DNA of 64,000 nt from Batillaria attramentaria (GCA_018292915.2 JACVVK020000083.1:1187501-1251500); one strand, 5' to 3'. Shown: positions 23,891 through 34,508, counted from the stretch's first letter. A program made the numbers and translations. The notes: generated from the letters alone by a model not told the origin.

Positions 23891-24216
23891 GTCAGTGTGT
23901 CTGCGTGTTTAGTTATCACCTTGTTCATTAGTTCACGGGCAAATCGATCGGCCGATTCACACAACGCACAACAGCACACGCAGCGCTGACCGTGCCAAGT
24001 TTTCCCTCTCCGAATCCACGGCCAAAGATGAAGCAACTGCGTCGACGGCCACCGCAAGGACACCATACAGATTTGCGTCCCCTTCGTTCGCTCGCCTCAA
24101 CCCTCTTGAAACACAACGGGCGGGCACCGTTCCCTTGTTTTACCAACACTATATTATCGGTAGTATGCAAACACTTTAAGAGTTTTGTTTTAACCTTTCA
24201 TCCCTGTGATGACTGT

Positions 24217-24220
<4 letters not shown>

Positions 24221-24278
<58 letters not shown>

Positions 24279-24319
24279 AAATAACTTCATTTAAAAACGG
24301 TGGAAGTTTTGGTCTTGCA

Positions 24320-24358
<39 letters not shown>

Positions 24359-24448
24359 ACTGACTGACTGACTGACTTTATTCTCCAAGGAAAGAGGTTA
24401 TAGGCGCGCAGGCCCAAATTGCAAACCTGTCCTTGCTAACATCTACAT

Positions 24449-24482
<34 letters not shown>
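24221..24482. repeat. Three (AG)n blocks and a (CTGA)n block
   Basis: AG tracts at 24221-24274, 24324-24355 and 24453-24480, with (CTGA)n at 24355-24376. Related short tracts with unique spacers suggest local duplication or spread. Confidence 0.94.
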
Positions 24483-24488
<6 letters not shown>

Positions 24489-24599
24489 TGAATGTTTATT
24501 CAACCCTTGGTTCACTAAACTTGCTAACATATTACGGGGTTGTCAATAATCCAAATGGACGACCGGTTTCCGTTGCGATGCCGCAAATACACATCTTCA

Positions 24600-24720
24600 G
24601 ATTCAGATTCAGAATTGTTTATTGATAGGCCTTAGGCCCATTCAAAGTTGAGAGTGACATCCAGACATTCTTATACACATCAATCCTTGTACAGGAAATA
24701 ACCAAAGTGCAAAATAAAGT
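24600..24720 (-). mobile_element. Possible retroposon 3' end (ATTCAGATTCAGAA type)
   Basis: AGATTCAGATTCAGAATTG then TTTATTGATAGGCC. A similar arrangement, AATTCAAATTCAAAATAC then TTTATTGTCTG, occurs at 61117-61150. Both resemble reversed LINE-like 3' ends with short repeated tails. Family unknown. Confidence 0.3.
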
Positions 24721-25724
24721 GTATCAACGCAGCTGAGCAACTGTTGTCTTTTTCTTAACGCTAGAAAAATATATAATGCCAGGTTCTTAACTGTATAATA
24801 GTTGCTTGAGGCCATTAGCAAAGTGAGTCGAAAGCTGCTTGGATGGTTCCAAAATTGTCTAGGACTGAATAAACCGTGTACAGATATCAGAAGGACTACA
24901 CATCTTCAGACTGTTAGTAACGTATTAGTACAAGTCGGTGTCAGGGTGCTAAACAGCCCCTTTATATCGTTCTTTGTAACCGACAACTGAAAATATACAA
25001 AGCGTTTGGAAAACAAAGAATTCAATAAAAAATAAAAAAAAATAAAAAAACGGTGCTATATGGCGTTCGAACCCGTTGGTTGGCGGTGCAATGATCTGGA
25101 GCGTTCTGAAAAAAAAAAAATACCCGTCCATTCTGCTTCATTCCCGTGTCACACTAAGCTTCAACCGTCAACCGCTGATCAATGTGTTTACAAAATAACT
25201 GCCTGCGTCACAAGGGGAGAGAAATCTTGCCAAACCTTGTCGACAACAACCTTACGCGTAACAGATGCGCTCCCAGCATGCCCCCCGAGGAAACTCTGTG
25301 TATACCATTGACAGCTATTTTCGCCTGCTTCGTACTGTAAGTTAACCAGGTTTTACGTCTCACGCTCAATGGAGAAGCAAGAGGTGGGCGATCTGTAATG
25401 ACAAATAAACGCCTTTTCACTGCACGCTCGTTCCAGCACTGCTGCCTGCAAGACTGTAAAAGTTGTTTGGAATAAGCTGCTAGTTTAGTTCTCAGCTGGG
25501 CAGACCCATCCCGGCTTTGTCTTCGAAGCAGTTTTTTTTGGGGATGAGTGGAGTTTACAACTGAGACGGGAGTTTTGTGTGGAAGGGGATCTTAGGCTAA
25601 TTTTTGCTCTGATCTGTAAAGGTTGTCTGTTCTATGTTACGTAAAGTTCCTTAATACAAATAATAGCGATTCAATGTAATCACGAGAAGCCATCACAACA
25701 TATCATTATTTTCTTTTTAACGGT
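24721..25724. other. Unannotated stretch
   Basis: Nothing defensible. An A-rich patch lies at 25026-25050. Confidence 0.4.
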
Positions 25725-25726
25725 AT

Positions 25727-25760
<34 letters not shown>
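25725..25760. repeat. (ACT)n trinucleotide repeat
   Basis: About 12 ACT units directly abut the 5' end of a truncated SINE-A. Confidence 0.95.
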
Positions 25761-25761
<1 letters not shown>

Positions 25762-25897
25762 TTATAATGCTCGGGTCGTGAGTTCGCATCCCGGCTGGGG
25801 CCAAATATTTGTGCTGGCGTTTTCATCGTTGTCCCGTCTTTGATATCACCCGTACGTGGTGGAAAAGGACGTTACCCCCCCCCCCCCCCCCCCCCAA
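25762..25897 (+). mobile_element. SINE-A copy 6, 5'-truncated, poly-C tail
   Basis: Begins in the anticodon-arm region (TAATGCTCGGGTCGTG) with the B box AGTTCGCATCC and an intact body. The tail after GTTA is a C21 run (25875-25895) then AACCC. The A box is lost. No clean TSD because the left flank is (ACT)n. Confidence 0.88.
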
Positions 25898-25998
25898 CCC
25901 TTCTTCTTCTAATTATTATTACTGTTGTTTTCATTGTTGTTTTTGTTTTCTTATTACCATTGTCATAACGCATGGTGTGTGTTAGTCAAAGGAACGTG

Positions 25999-26178
25999 GA
26001 TTTCAAAAGTTGCAAATACACTGGTTTTAAACTGACACGAATACTTACTTAATTATAACCAAATTCTCTGAGATTTTGTGCCCCGTCTTCATTTCAAAAG
26101 CAGCAGACACACCGGCTTTGAACTGACACGAATACTCACTTACATAATTGTTACTAATTTCTTTGGGGTTTTGTGCTC
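25999..26178. repeat. ~92-bp tandem duplication, diverged
   Basis: Two units starting ATTTCAAAAG (25999 and 26091) share AAACTGACACGAATACTT / GAACTGACACGAATACTC and end GATTTTGTGCC / GTTTTGTGCT. Confidence 0.75.
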
Positions 26179-26239
26179 TTACATATTGGCACATCGCATA
26201 TATCACATGTGTAATCTGTCAAAATTCTCATTTTAGCAC

Positions 26240-26413
26240 GGGGAGCCGGGGTGGCCGAATGGTAGAGCGTTGGACTTCCAATGCTCGGGTCGTGAGTTCG
26301 AATCCCGGCTAGAGCCAAATATTGTGCTGGCTTTTTCATCGTTGCCCCGTCTTTGATATCACCCGTATGTGGTGGAAAAGGACGTTAAACTCCTAAACAC
26401 CCACCCACCTACC
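26240..26413 (+). mobile_element. SINE-A copy 7, full length
   Basis: Starts GGGGAGCCGGGG with A box TGGCCGAATGG and B box AGTTCGAATCC, complete body and (CACC)n tail. Likely TSD CTCATTTTAGCAC (26227-26239) / CTCATTTTTGGCAC (26414-26427). One of the copies closest to consensus and so a candidate for recent activity. Confidence 0.93.
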
Positions 26414-26427
26414 CTCATTTTTGGCAC

Positions 26428-27124
26428 ACAAAGATCAGTTAGGGTCATATTTCACAGGCACGGGTAGGCTCAGCAATAAAATGATCCTATGTCCACTATT
26501 GATGCAGTTCAAAGTATGGGAACAAACATCTTGAGAATATCGAAGGCCAACTTAAAAACAAAAACAAAACAAAACAAAAAAAACTGCTTTCATTTTCACA
26601 TGAGACAGAACTCGTCTTCCTCCTGTTTATGCCTCAAGCAGTATGCCTGACAGGTATTGACTCTTATCAAAGCTTTCCGCCCGAAAGAAGAGAAGGTCGA
26701 TTTGTATCTGTAGCCCTGCCGGAAGAATATTTTCTTGTAGTCTATTGAAAACCGCCAAAGCTCCGGGCATCGAAGTACTTTTCTCCCTGAAACTCTCCTC
26801 CAAAAAGCGGCAAACTAGAACATGCGCGGAAGAGCGAACAAACACGATTAGCGCTCGAAAGCACCTCTGTACAAACACGTCTCATTTTTTCCCATTTAAA
26901 AAGAAACCCATGATCTCTCCTGACCGTAATATTTTCTCGTGCATCCGTCGATGCTGCTAGAAGGAAAGAGGGCCACTTATACAGCAAATTGCAACATCCG
27001 TAAAAACTCCGGGAAGAGGGCCAATGAAGGAATGAGCATGCGCATCGCAAACCGTGCAAAGCCGCATTCAACACCAAAGAATTGGCTCAGAAATTAAGAA
27101 TAAAGAGCTAATCCAGAACCAGCT
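26428..27124. other. Unannotated stretch
   Basis: Antiparallel frames around 26627-27077 lack recognisable domains. Confidence 0.4.
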
Positions 27125-27180
27125 AACGAACGAACGAACGAACGAACGAACGAACGAACGAACGAACGAACGAACGAACG

Positions 27181-27267
<87 letters not shown>

Positions 27268-27372
27268 GAACGAACGAACGAACGAACGAACGAACGAACG
27301 AACGAACGAACGAACGAACGAACGAACGAACGAACGAACGAACGAACGAACGAACGAACGAACGAACGAACG
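27125..27372. repeat. (AACG)14-(AACT)21-(AACG)27 compound microsatellite
   Basis: Pure AACG at 27125-27180, pure AACT at 27181-27264, pure AACG at 27265-27372. There are no other interruptions in 248 bp. The two outer blocks contribute 41 CpG sites. Confidence 0.98.
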
Positions 27373-27452
27373 AACTCTTCAAACGATCATTCTGAGAAGA
27401 ATTCTGTCCATGGTTCGAAAACTGAAACAGTTGGTCTGAGCTGACGACAGGA

Positions 27453-27533
27453 GTGGGTGGGTGTTTGGGAGTTTAACGTCCTTTTCCATCAAGTATGGGT
27501 GATATCAAAGACAGGGCAACGTGGAAACAGACC
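27453..27533 (-). mobile_element. SINE-A copy 8, 5'-truncated in the body
   Basis: Only the 3' ~80 bp remain: tail GTGGGTGGGTGTTTGGGAG, then the GATATCAAAGACAGGGCAAC block. A 15-bp TSD with one mismatch: GAGCTGACGACAGGA (27438-27452) / GAGCTGACGAGAGGA (27534-27548). Confidence 0.9.
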
Positions 27534-27548
27534 GAGCTGACGAGAGGA

Positions 27549-28050
27549 AATCTCCTGTCGTCATGACGATAACGTAAAGCTACTCGTGGAAGTATAAGAA
27601 CAGTCAGGTTAAGTTATGAACTCTCTCTCCAGAAATATTCCTCCATCTTTTTAAGCTTAAGTATTTCAGTCTTGTTGGGAAAATATTCCTCCAAAGTGTC
27701 TCATGCTTGTTGCGATTTTTTGAGGCGCCCCTTTCCCCTCACCGACACTCATGCAGTTTCCTGCACGTTCATTGCTCTATCTTCACAAATGAGTGTTCTG
27801 CACGACCAGACCGCCACAGAATTGAACCGTTTCGAGTTTTCCAAACTGACAGACCCGGAAGCGCGTGCTATTTTCAACCCAAATAAGCATGTGTCTTGAA
27901 ATGCAAAAGTTAAACCAATTATCCCGGTGCATGAAATACACGGTAGAGATCTTACGTTCTCATCTCCGTCTTTGCGACGAAAGTTGAAGGAGTGCATTTC
28001 CGGCACCTAACGGCAGAGTTGTATTCCGAGTAATGTCGTTACGCCAGTTA

Positions 28051-28052
<2 letters not shown>
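27549..28052. other. Unannotated stretch
   Basis: Antiparallel short frames at 27672-28006 have no domain. Confidence 0.4.

Positions 28053-28106
<54 letters not shown>
28053..28106. repeat. (GT)n microsatellite
   Basis: About 26 GT units. Confidence 0.97.
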
Positions 28107-28108
<2 letters not shown>

Positions 28109-28141
28109 CGGGGCTGGGTGAAGGTAGGGGGGGGGGCGAGT

Positions 28142-28200
28142 TGTTAGTTAGTTAGGGCTTAATGCCGCGCAAGCAACAAAGACTAATTCGCGGCTGATAA
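28142..28200 (-). mobile_element. Element B-type tail joined to a different body
   Basis: GTTAGTTAGTTAGGGCTTAA then GCCGCGCAAGC, CAACAAAGACTAATTCGCGG. The ~55-bp 3' end is shared with element B but the tail repeat is (TTAG)n. The sequence upstream on the minus strand (28200-28540) does not match the B body. It could be another SINE or the 3' end of a LINE using the same tail. No TSD found, so the 5' limit is unknown. Confidence 0.65.
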
Positions 28201-29467
28201 AAGTCCCTTTCTACCAGGTCCTTTAAAAACATTTTTAAAAATTCACGTTAAAACAGGATGTAAATACAAGTTAACAATCTCTTTGGTTTAAACGAGATTC
28301 ATAAGACATAAAAGGTCAACGATTTTGAAGGAAAGGTTAGGGCATTACTGACATGAATCCAGGAAATGTTGTCCTGCTCTAGAAGACTAAATCTTATAAA
28401 ACAGATCTGCTTCTTTCAGGAAACTGAAGATATCGTCAGGGGGGGACATCCCTGAAAAAAAAACACCTTTAATGAGCTGGCACAGCAATGCTTGTCACGG
28501 ATCTCAGCCAGGTTCGTGCATGAAATTAAAAAAAAAATGCTCGACTGTGAATGATTCGTGGCATGGGAAACGTCAAGGGGAGTCCTCCCATGAAGGGGGG
28601 GGGGGATGCTGAGAGGGGTTGGGTTGGTTGGTCACATGCTGATACACGTTTCCACAATGATGGAGGGGTAGTACGGACGGAGGACGGGACAGCGAGGAAA
28701 GATCCAGAGTAAAAGTTGGCTATTAGCCAGGAATCGAATTCAAGTCCACCTCTGCCACCTCGGATATCCCGGTCCCCCGGGGAGTCTGATTGGGGATGGG
28801 TGGGAGGGGGTGGAGGAGGTATAATCGAGTAGGTGGTTGGATCGCGGAGGTGGGGGGGGGGGGTGCTCATTTAAGCCTGTTGAGAATTATATGCTCATCA
28901 CGAATGTTATGATGGATCTGTCGGGGATTAGAGGCTGACGCTCAACCACTGCACATGCCCTACAAACGCAGAAGCAAGAGAATGACTGTGATTAAATGTG
29001 ACAAACCCCGCACTCGCGTTCACCACATTTGCACCACCCATTATGCAGTAAGCGAATGCCTGATCCTGTTCCAGTTAGCACCATCAGCACACCGCAAGAA
29101 ACCGGCTGTTCTACCTATTCGTCACACCGGCTGCATGCGGTTTGCATCATTCTGCACTATATAAAAATAATGCACTAGATAGCACGGACATTACCACAGC
29201 AGCCAAGTCGGCATGGGCTGTTCCATTGCCTGCACACAGTGTGTAGTGCAGTGTACAGCATTTCCAGTTATGAACATCGCAAAAACTGTATCACTTGTAA
29301 CAACCATGTCCTCGCAAACACTCGCACAGAATACACAATTGGCTTGTTTGTTTGTTTGTTTTGGCTGTTGCTCCCTTTTGTTGATGTTTGTTTGTTTTGT
29401 TTGTAGGTGTGTCTGTTTATTTTGTTCTGGTTTTGTTTATTTGCTCTGTTTTTTGTTGTAGTTGTTG
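28201..29467. other. Possible retroposon body, then unannotated sequence
   Basis: 28201-28540 may belong to the element ending at 28142. G-runs lie at ~28597-28606 and 28852-28863. The rest is unremarkable. Confidence 0.35.
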
Positions 29468-29521
29468 TGTTGGTTGGTTGGTTGGTTGGTTGGTTGGTTG
29501 GTTGGTTGGTTGGTTGGTTGG
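29468..29521. repeat. (TTGG)n microsatellite
   Basis: About 13 TTGG units. It produces the GWLV repeat frame and its antisense NQPT frame. Confidence 0.96.
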
Positions 29522-30177
29522 ATCTGACCTGTTCAGTTCGGTCTCCTTTGGTTTGGGGCATTTTGCTGCTGCTGTTTGTACGTAAAATCATTTGTCCCTT
29601 GTCCGACAGTTCTTATTGTCGTGACTGGTTTCAAAAACACTGGAAGCCTTTCGTGACTGACAGCCGGTTTCAAAATCAGTGAAGAAGCGTCATTTCCACA
29701 GACAGAGTCGGAATCACAGATCATCGCAACATTCTGCAGCAAGTCTAGCGAGGCCAGTGGCAATCAGAATCGTCCAGTTAACTGTTAATTCCCCATGGAG
29801 CACCCAGACATGTGCCAGGTGCGATTTACTGTCAGATCGAGACTGATATGGCGGCCGGAAGAGCGCCCCAAGGGACAGCACCTTCACAGAGCACTGATCC
29901 GCAGATTCCCTCGAGTCGAGCCTTTCCACTCTACTTACTGCTTGTCTGGATGAACTTGACCTTTCACGAAAATACGTGTTAAATTATGATTAGTTTCCAC
30001 GACTTCTGCACTGTCTGACTTGCAGACGGGATCCCCGCTCCGAATCAGTTTCCACCCGACCGCAACAAATCATGTGGCTCCTGAAAATGGCCGGATCGAA
30101 TTCAGTTACTGATAAGATGCGAACAAAGCAGTTCCTCCGTCTACATCGTAGCCACCTTGGTGTTAGCCTAGACATCT
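29522..30177. other. Unannotated stretch
   Basis: Mixed sequence. A minus frame 29990-30316 overlaps the hairpin below and is not gene-like. Confidence 0.4.
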
Positions 30178-30287
30178 GAAGAATATAACTGTTCTCCCGT
30201 TGCCCATTCAGGAGTGTCCTTCCACCCAGTGTTACATCCACAGAAGGGCACCTCTGGATTGGCAACGGGAGAATAGTTAGTTCCTTC
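30178..30287 (+). other. 110-nt imperfect hairpin (possible structured RNA)
   Basis: Outer arms GAAGAATATAACTGTTCTCC (30178) and its partner ending GAATAGTTAGTTCCTTC (30287) pair over 27 bp. Inner arms CAGGAGTGTCCTTC and GAAGGGCACCTCTGG extend the stem to about 45 bp around a ~20-nt loop. On the plus strand there are about four G.U pairs and about five mismatches. Diverged right-arm-like copies follow at ~30339 and ~30403. It could be a pre-miRNA-like hairpin or a decaying inverted duplication. Confidence 0.45.
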
Positions 30288-30479
30288 AGAGCACAGATGC
30301 CCGATTTCGTTGACACTAAGGAATGTTCTTCAGGGGTAGAAGGACAGCCTCATCTTGGGCAACGGACATTTTCTTCAGATCACGAAAATCGTTGCTTACA
30401 GGAAGGAAAACCTCGGGATGGGCAGCATAGGCAAAGAGAGAACAGTTCGTATAGTATGGTTCGCAGTTCATAGGGTATG

Positions 30480-31150
30480 TATGGTTAGGCTGTTCCGTTC
30501 AGTTTAGTTTCTTAGCATCTAAGCTAGTTTAGCTAGCTGGACCTTATGGTTACTATGTAGGGGAACTGCTGTCTTCTTTGCATCTCATTCACTGAATCAG
30601 ACTCCATCCATTTCAAGCGCAGCAGCGTTACTATCAAGCCGTAGTTGGGTCCGTGACCCCGGAGCAGCGGTCTCGAGATCTGACGCCGATTACCGTTCCG
30701 AGACGCGATCGGAATGGCCGAAACATCAAGCCGTCATGCGATACGGTCATCGGGCCAACTAAGCGCCACCATTTGAATGCATGGGATGGTTGGAGGCTGG
30801 CGGCCTTGGTGACCGTACCTCACGGGCTGAGGTAACTAGTTCCTGGCTGTAATGGGGCCTGAGTGTTAGATTAATGCTGATGGCAGTGGAGGGTAAAATG
30901 GGCTAATGTCGGTTGGATAAGCGCCGGTAGGAGTCAGTGTCAGAGGCTTTCACAGTCCAAGATCTTTGAGGAAGTCTTGTGTGCGGGCGATAAAGTGGTT
31001 AAAATATTGGCAAGTGCTCTGGAGCCGTGTAGTGCATATAAAAAGAAGTTCAATTTAAAACAAGCATCTGGGAGTAGTGCTTATTCACTTGAAGGCTTCG
31101 GGAACCGTTCAGGTTCAAAACCAACATACTTGATGCTACAGTGTATTTGA
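30480..31150. other. Unannotated stretch
   Basis: Nothing recognisable. Short CTAG-rich patch near 30520-30540. Confidence 0.4.
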
Positions 31151-31156
31151 GAGGTG

Positions 31157-31183
31157 ATGATGATGATGATGATGATGATGATG
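31157..31183. repeat. (GAT)n microsatellite
   Basis: About nine GAT triplets. Confidence 0.93.
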
Positions 31184-31838
31184 TTTAGGATATGATAGAA
31201 GTGTTAGGCAGTTGCTGCCTATCTTACAAAATGTCCTGTTAAGTTTAACTAAAACAATAAAAGGAAATAAACCACGTAAGGAAATTAAACAAATAAACTA
31301 GATAAGTGATGCCATCCGAGAGAAGAAGATGTAAATGAATCTAGGCGAGCTGAACATGTAGACAGACGAATATTCAAGACGGCAAAGCTGAGCTTTCAGG
31401 AAAATTTTATTAAAAAAGTAGTAGGCACAGAACTTAACTCTAAACAGTTTCCGCTAAAGCCGCTCGTGCAATTGCAGGAATTCTCCAACAGAGACAGAAA
31501 AGAAAACACATTTAATGGACGCTCAACTATTTTTGCTTTATTTGCATGCTGCGAGTGACGGGTGCTCATTATGGCAATTTTCCCGTCACACTTGATGCTA
31601 GCGAGCACGTAATGTCGTGAACGGCTTGAACTGACTGACAATGAAGTATTGATTTGTTATTTTTTGTTGTTGTTTTTTTTTTTTTATTTCGCTCTTCTCC
31701 TGTCTCCGTGATCACTCGCAGAAATTGCTCCTCTCCGGTACGACTGAGCATTCCTACGGCTTGAAAACGCCAGGCGCAAGCTGCAAATACTATTAATTTT
31801 GGCCTTAATGTAAGATGTCTTTCTGCCCAGCCTGTTAA

Positions 31839-32108
31839 AATTAACGAGACGTTTCCAAACAAGATCTGTCCTTTTTCTGAGACAGAAGTTTTGATTCTTG
31901 CAATGCCAGTGTCACAGACGAACAGACATAAATTAACGAGACGTTTCCAAACAAGATATGTCCTTTTCTGAGACAGAAGTTTTGATTCTTGCAACGCCAG
32001 TGTCACAGACGAACAGACGTAGAGCAGATACTAATCGAATTCTTTCCCACCAGGGGATCTGAACCCGGCGCGGAGGAGGATGCTTTAACCACTAGGCCAA
32101 ATCCCCGT
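31839..32108 (-). mobile_element. tRNA-headed SINE (second family) with internal 92-bp duplication
   Basis: On the minus strand from 32108: GGGGATTTGGCCTAGTGG holds a perfect A box (TGGCCTAGTGG), and GGTTCAGATCC is a near-perfect B box. The acceptor stem cannot close, so it is a SINE head rather than a tRNA gene. The body contains two copies (31839-31930, 31931-32021) of a 92-bp segment with few differences. TSD and 3' end not resolved. Confidence 0.6.
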
Positions 32109-32344
32109 AATTGCCAACACGCTGTAAACGATCAAATGATTATGTAATAACAAAACATGCAAACAACTGCTGGAAACAAAGAGGAACAAAAGAGGTTAAG
32201 GCAATTTGTATCGTTCTGACTGCAGCTCAGATGTGCCTATCGCTGATACAGTTTAGCAGTACAAAGGTAAACGGTAAATGGCAGCAATTATTTTCCTGCG
32301 TGGGTGATAGAGAGATTGTGTAACGTCAGGCAAGTGACTGTACA

Positions 32345-32641
32345 GGGCCCGCATGTAAAACTCGAGGTTAATTTAACCCACGGCTACGGGCCTAACCCAG
32401 ACTAGGGCAAAAGAAACCCCAGAACAAAATACAAAATTAAATATAAAAAAAGGAAGCGAAGAAAGGTAGGAAAAAAATCCTTCTCTAACGGCTTAGGCAC
32501 CATGGTGGGACGGGCCCGCTTCATGGTTAAACAAAACAAAACAAAAAAAAAACAGAGAATTAACACTAGAGCTAGTTTAGTTCGAGGTTCGACTTTAACC
32601 CGGGACTAAAATCCCTAACCTCGACTTTTACATGCGGGCCC
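32345..32641. mobile_element. MITE-1 copy 1, ~297 bp inverted-repeat element
   Basis: Ends are GGGCCCGCATGTAAAA and its exact complement TTTTACATGCGGGCCC, continuing into CTCGAGGTTA / TAACCTCGA for about 26 bp of TIR. A-rich interior, no coding. A second copy at 51367-51659 is collinear. Both copies are preceded by CA and followed by AG, so either CAG is a 3-bp duplication or these bases belong to the termini. Superfamily not assigned. Confidence 0.75.
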
Positions 32642-32676
32642 AGGTCTTTAAGGATGAAGGAATTCGACTCGACATG

Positions 32677-32831
32677 GGTGAGTGAGTGAGTGAGAGTTTT
32701 TGAGGCTTAACAAAGACTAATTCGCGGCTAAGTGTGTCTGCACTACGTGATTTTCAAAAAAATGTAACGTTGGGCAACTGGTGCAAACTGATCTACGGGG
32801 CAATATAAACCTAGAAATGCAGGAGACGCTG
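32677..32831 (-). mobile_element. Element B copy, 5'-truncated, with TSD
   Basis: (GTGA)n tail then GAGTTTTTGAGGCTTAAC. A short deletion removes the GCCGCGCAAGCCA block. The body stops at GCAGGAGACGCT. A perfect 11-bp TSD GACTCGACATG lies at 32666-32676 and 32832-32842. Confidence 0.9.
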
Positions 32832-33054
32832 GACTCGACATGAAATACGCTCGCCAACACATACATTACCAAAGACAACAACCTGGCACACTAAACATTT
32901 GTGATAGGCTCTCACGACAGGAGGACAGAGGGTGATTTGGGGCACATGGAGTTATTGGTATGAAAGGGACGTGAAGAAAATAAATCTTCTTTCAAAAGAA
33001 AATTCTGAAGCACGGTGTAGCTCTGAAATATGTTTTTTTTTTAAATTGCCGGTG

Positions 33055-33127
33055 TGAGTGAGTGAGTGAGTGAGTGAGTGAGTGAGTGAGTGAGTGAGTG
33101 AGTGAGTGAGTTGCTTTTTAGGGCTTC
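33055..33127 (-). mobile_element. (GTGA)n with element B tail stub
   Basis: About 14 GTGA units end in GTTGCTTTTTAGGGCTT, which matches only the last bases of element B. Best read as a very short B insertion whose tail has expanded. Confidence 0.6.
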
Positions 33128-33837
33128 ATTTCCATGTTGTTCAGCTATAAATATTTTGCCGTGACATTTTCACAGAACTTGTATTAGTATTTCAAAAACC
33201 TGAAAATGGAAAGACAAATCTCAAGATCGCTAAAAAAAATTGACCCCAACCATCCAAATGTATGACACAAAACACATCATTTCCTGAAGCAAAGAACCAC
33301 CTCGTGAGATTCTTCAACCGGCAAAGGGAGCAGTTTTGGAAGCCATATCTGTACATTTGTTCTGTCGTAGAGTGTCCAAAATGGGATACGTGCATCACTC
33401 TGTCACTAACGACAGACAAGGAAATACGGTGTCGGTGCAACTGTAGGAGAAATGTGAAATTCTCCAAAATCAGGCACAACGAAGGCAAAAATTGGAATGA
33501 CAAGGAAATGGACCGGTGCCAACTGGTAGACATTTTCAAGACATGGCATCGACTTCCCCTCCCCCCCCCCCTGATCCGGGACACACCCTACTGCTTTGTG
33601 GCCTATTCTTTAAGGATATGATAATCACAATTATGTCCTGTGTGCACGTACGGGATCTTAAAGAACAGTTTTGACTCAGTGTTTCTAATAAGTATGACAA
33701 GTGTGTCACTTTTGAGGAATTTCGTGAGCAATACACACCACAAACCTTCGTTATACATGTATATATATTATCAAAGTTTACGAATCAGTGTCACGTACCA
33801 GACGGTGCACCATGAAGCAGCGTGTCGCATACATGTT
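33128..33837. other. Unannotated stretch
   Basis: Contains a 119-codon plus frame (33262-33621) with several Cys and an antiparallel 130-codon frame (33192-33584). No family recognised. Lengths are compatible with chance. Confidence 0.35.
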
Positions 33838-33902
33838 CTTCTCTTTCACTGTTTTCTTTGAGAATTGAATTACAATTCTCAAAGAAAACAGTGAAAGAGA
33901 AG
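33838..33902. repeat. Perfect 30-bp inverted repeat with 5-bp loop
   Basis: The arm starting CTTCTCTTTCACTGTTTTCT at 33838-33867 is exactly complementary to 33873-33902. The spacer is AATTA only. It would extrude as a long hairpin. Confidence 0.95.
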
Positions 33903-33914
33903 ACAAGGAAAGAC

Positions 33915-34000
33915 AGGTTAATACATGACAAGAAGACATGACAAGAAGACATGACAAGAAGACATGTTGAATTACATGCCTTCTTGTCATGTATTAACCT
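33915..34000. repeat. 21-bp inverted repeat enclosing a 13-bp x3 tandem repeat
   Basis: AGGTTAATACATGACAAGAA (33915) is mirrored at 33980-34000. The left arm runs into three perfect ACATGACAAGAAG units (33923-33961). Starts 13 bp after the previous hairpin. Confidence 0.92.
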
Positions 34001-34024
34001 CAGCTCCCTTCCAAACCCGGTCCC

Positions 34025-34199
34025 GGGGAGCCGGGGTGGTCGAATGGTAGAGCGTTGGACTTCCAATGCTCGGGTCGTGAGTTCGAACCCGGGCTGGGGC
34101 CAAATATTATGCTAGCTCTTTCATCGTTGCCCCGTCTTTGATATCAGTCGTATGTGGTGGAAAAGGACGTTAACCCCCCCCCCCCAACACCAACCCACC
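34025..34199 (+). mobile_element. SINE-A copy 9, full length
   Basis: A box TGGTCGAATGG, B box AGTTCGAACCC, full body, C11 tail. A perfect 14-bp TSD CCAAACCCGGTCCC lies at 34011-34024 and 34200-34213. Confidence 0.93.
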
Positions 34200-34213
34200 C
34201 CAAACCCGGTCCC

Positions 34214-34495
34214 CCACACATGCACAGAAACACAATACGGCGATGGTTATAGCTTACAACGTGCATGGATTACCCCACCCATGCACATGAAGGGCAAGGA
34301 TTCGATTCCTTGACAGTTTTTTTCGTAATCCCTTTATCCTAAGACTGTGTCATGACTCTACTCAAATGTCATGTCAATTCAAGTATGTTTAAGCATATAG
34401 TGCGTGCATGTTGTACTTGTCTTTGTCATATATATGTACCAAAAACAGAAAGAAAAAAATCCGACATATGGTGATGGTGTTGATACCTGGCTCAT
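34214..34495. other. Short unannotated stretch
   Basis: No gene or repeat recognised. Confidence 0.4.
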
Positions 34496-34508
34496 GCAAT
34501 GATAAGAG

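Noticed and set aside
32040..32108. Possible tRNA gene on the minus strand
   Set aside because: Good A and B boxes, but the 3' side cannot form the acceptor stem with the GGGGATT start.
33192..33621. Antiparallel 119- and 130-codon frames
   Set aside because: Overlapping each other, no recognisable family, length compatible with chance in six frames of 64 kb.
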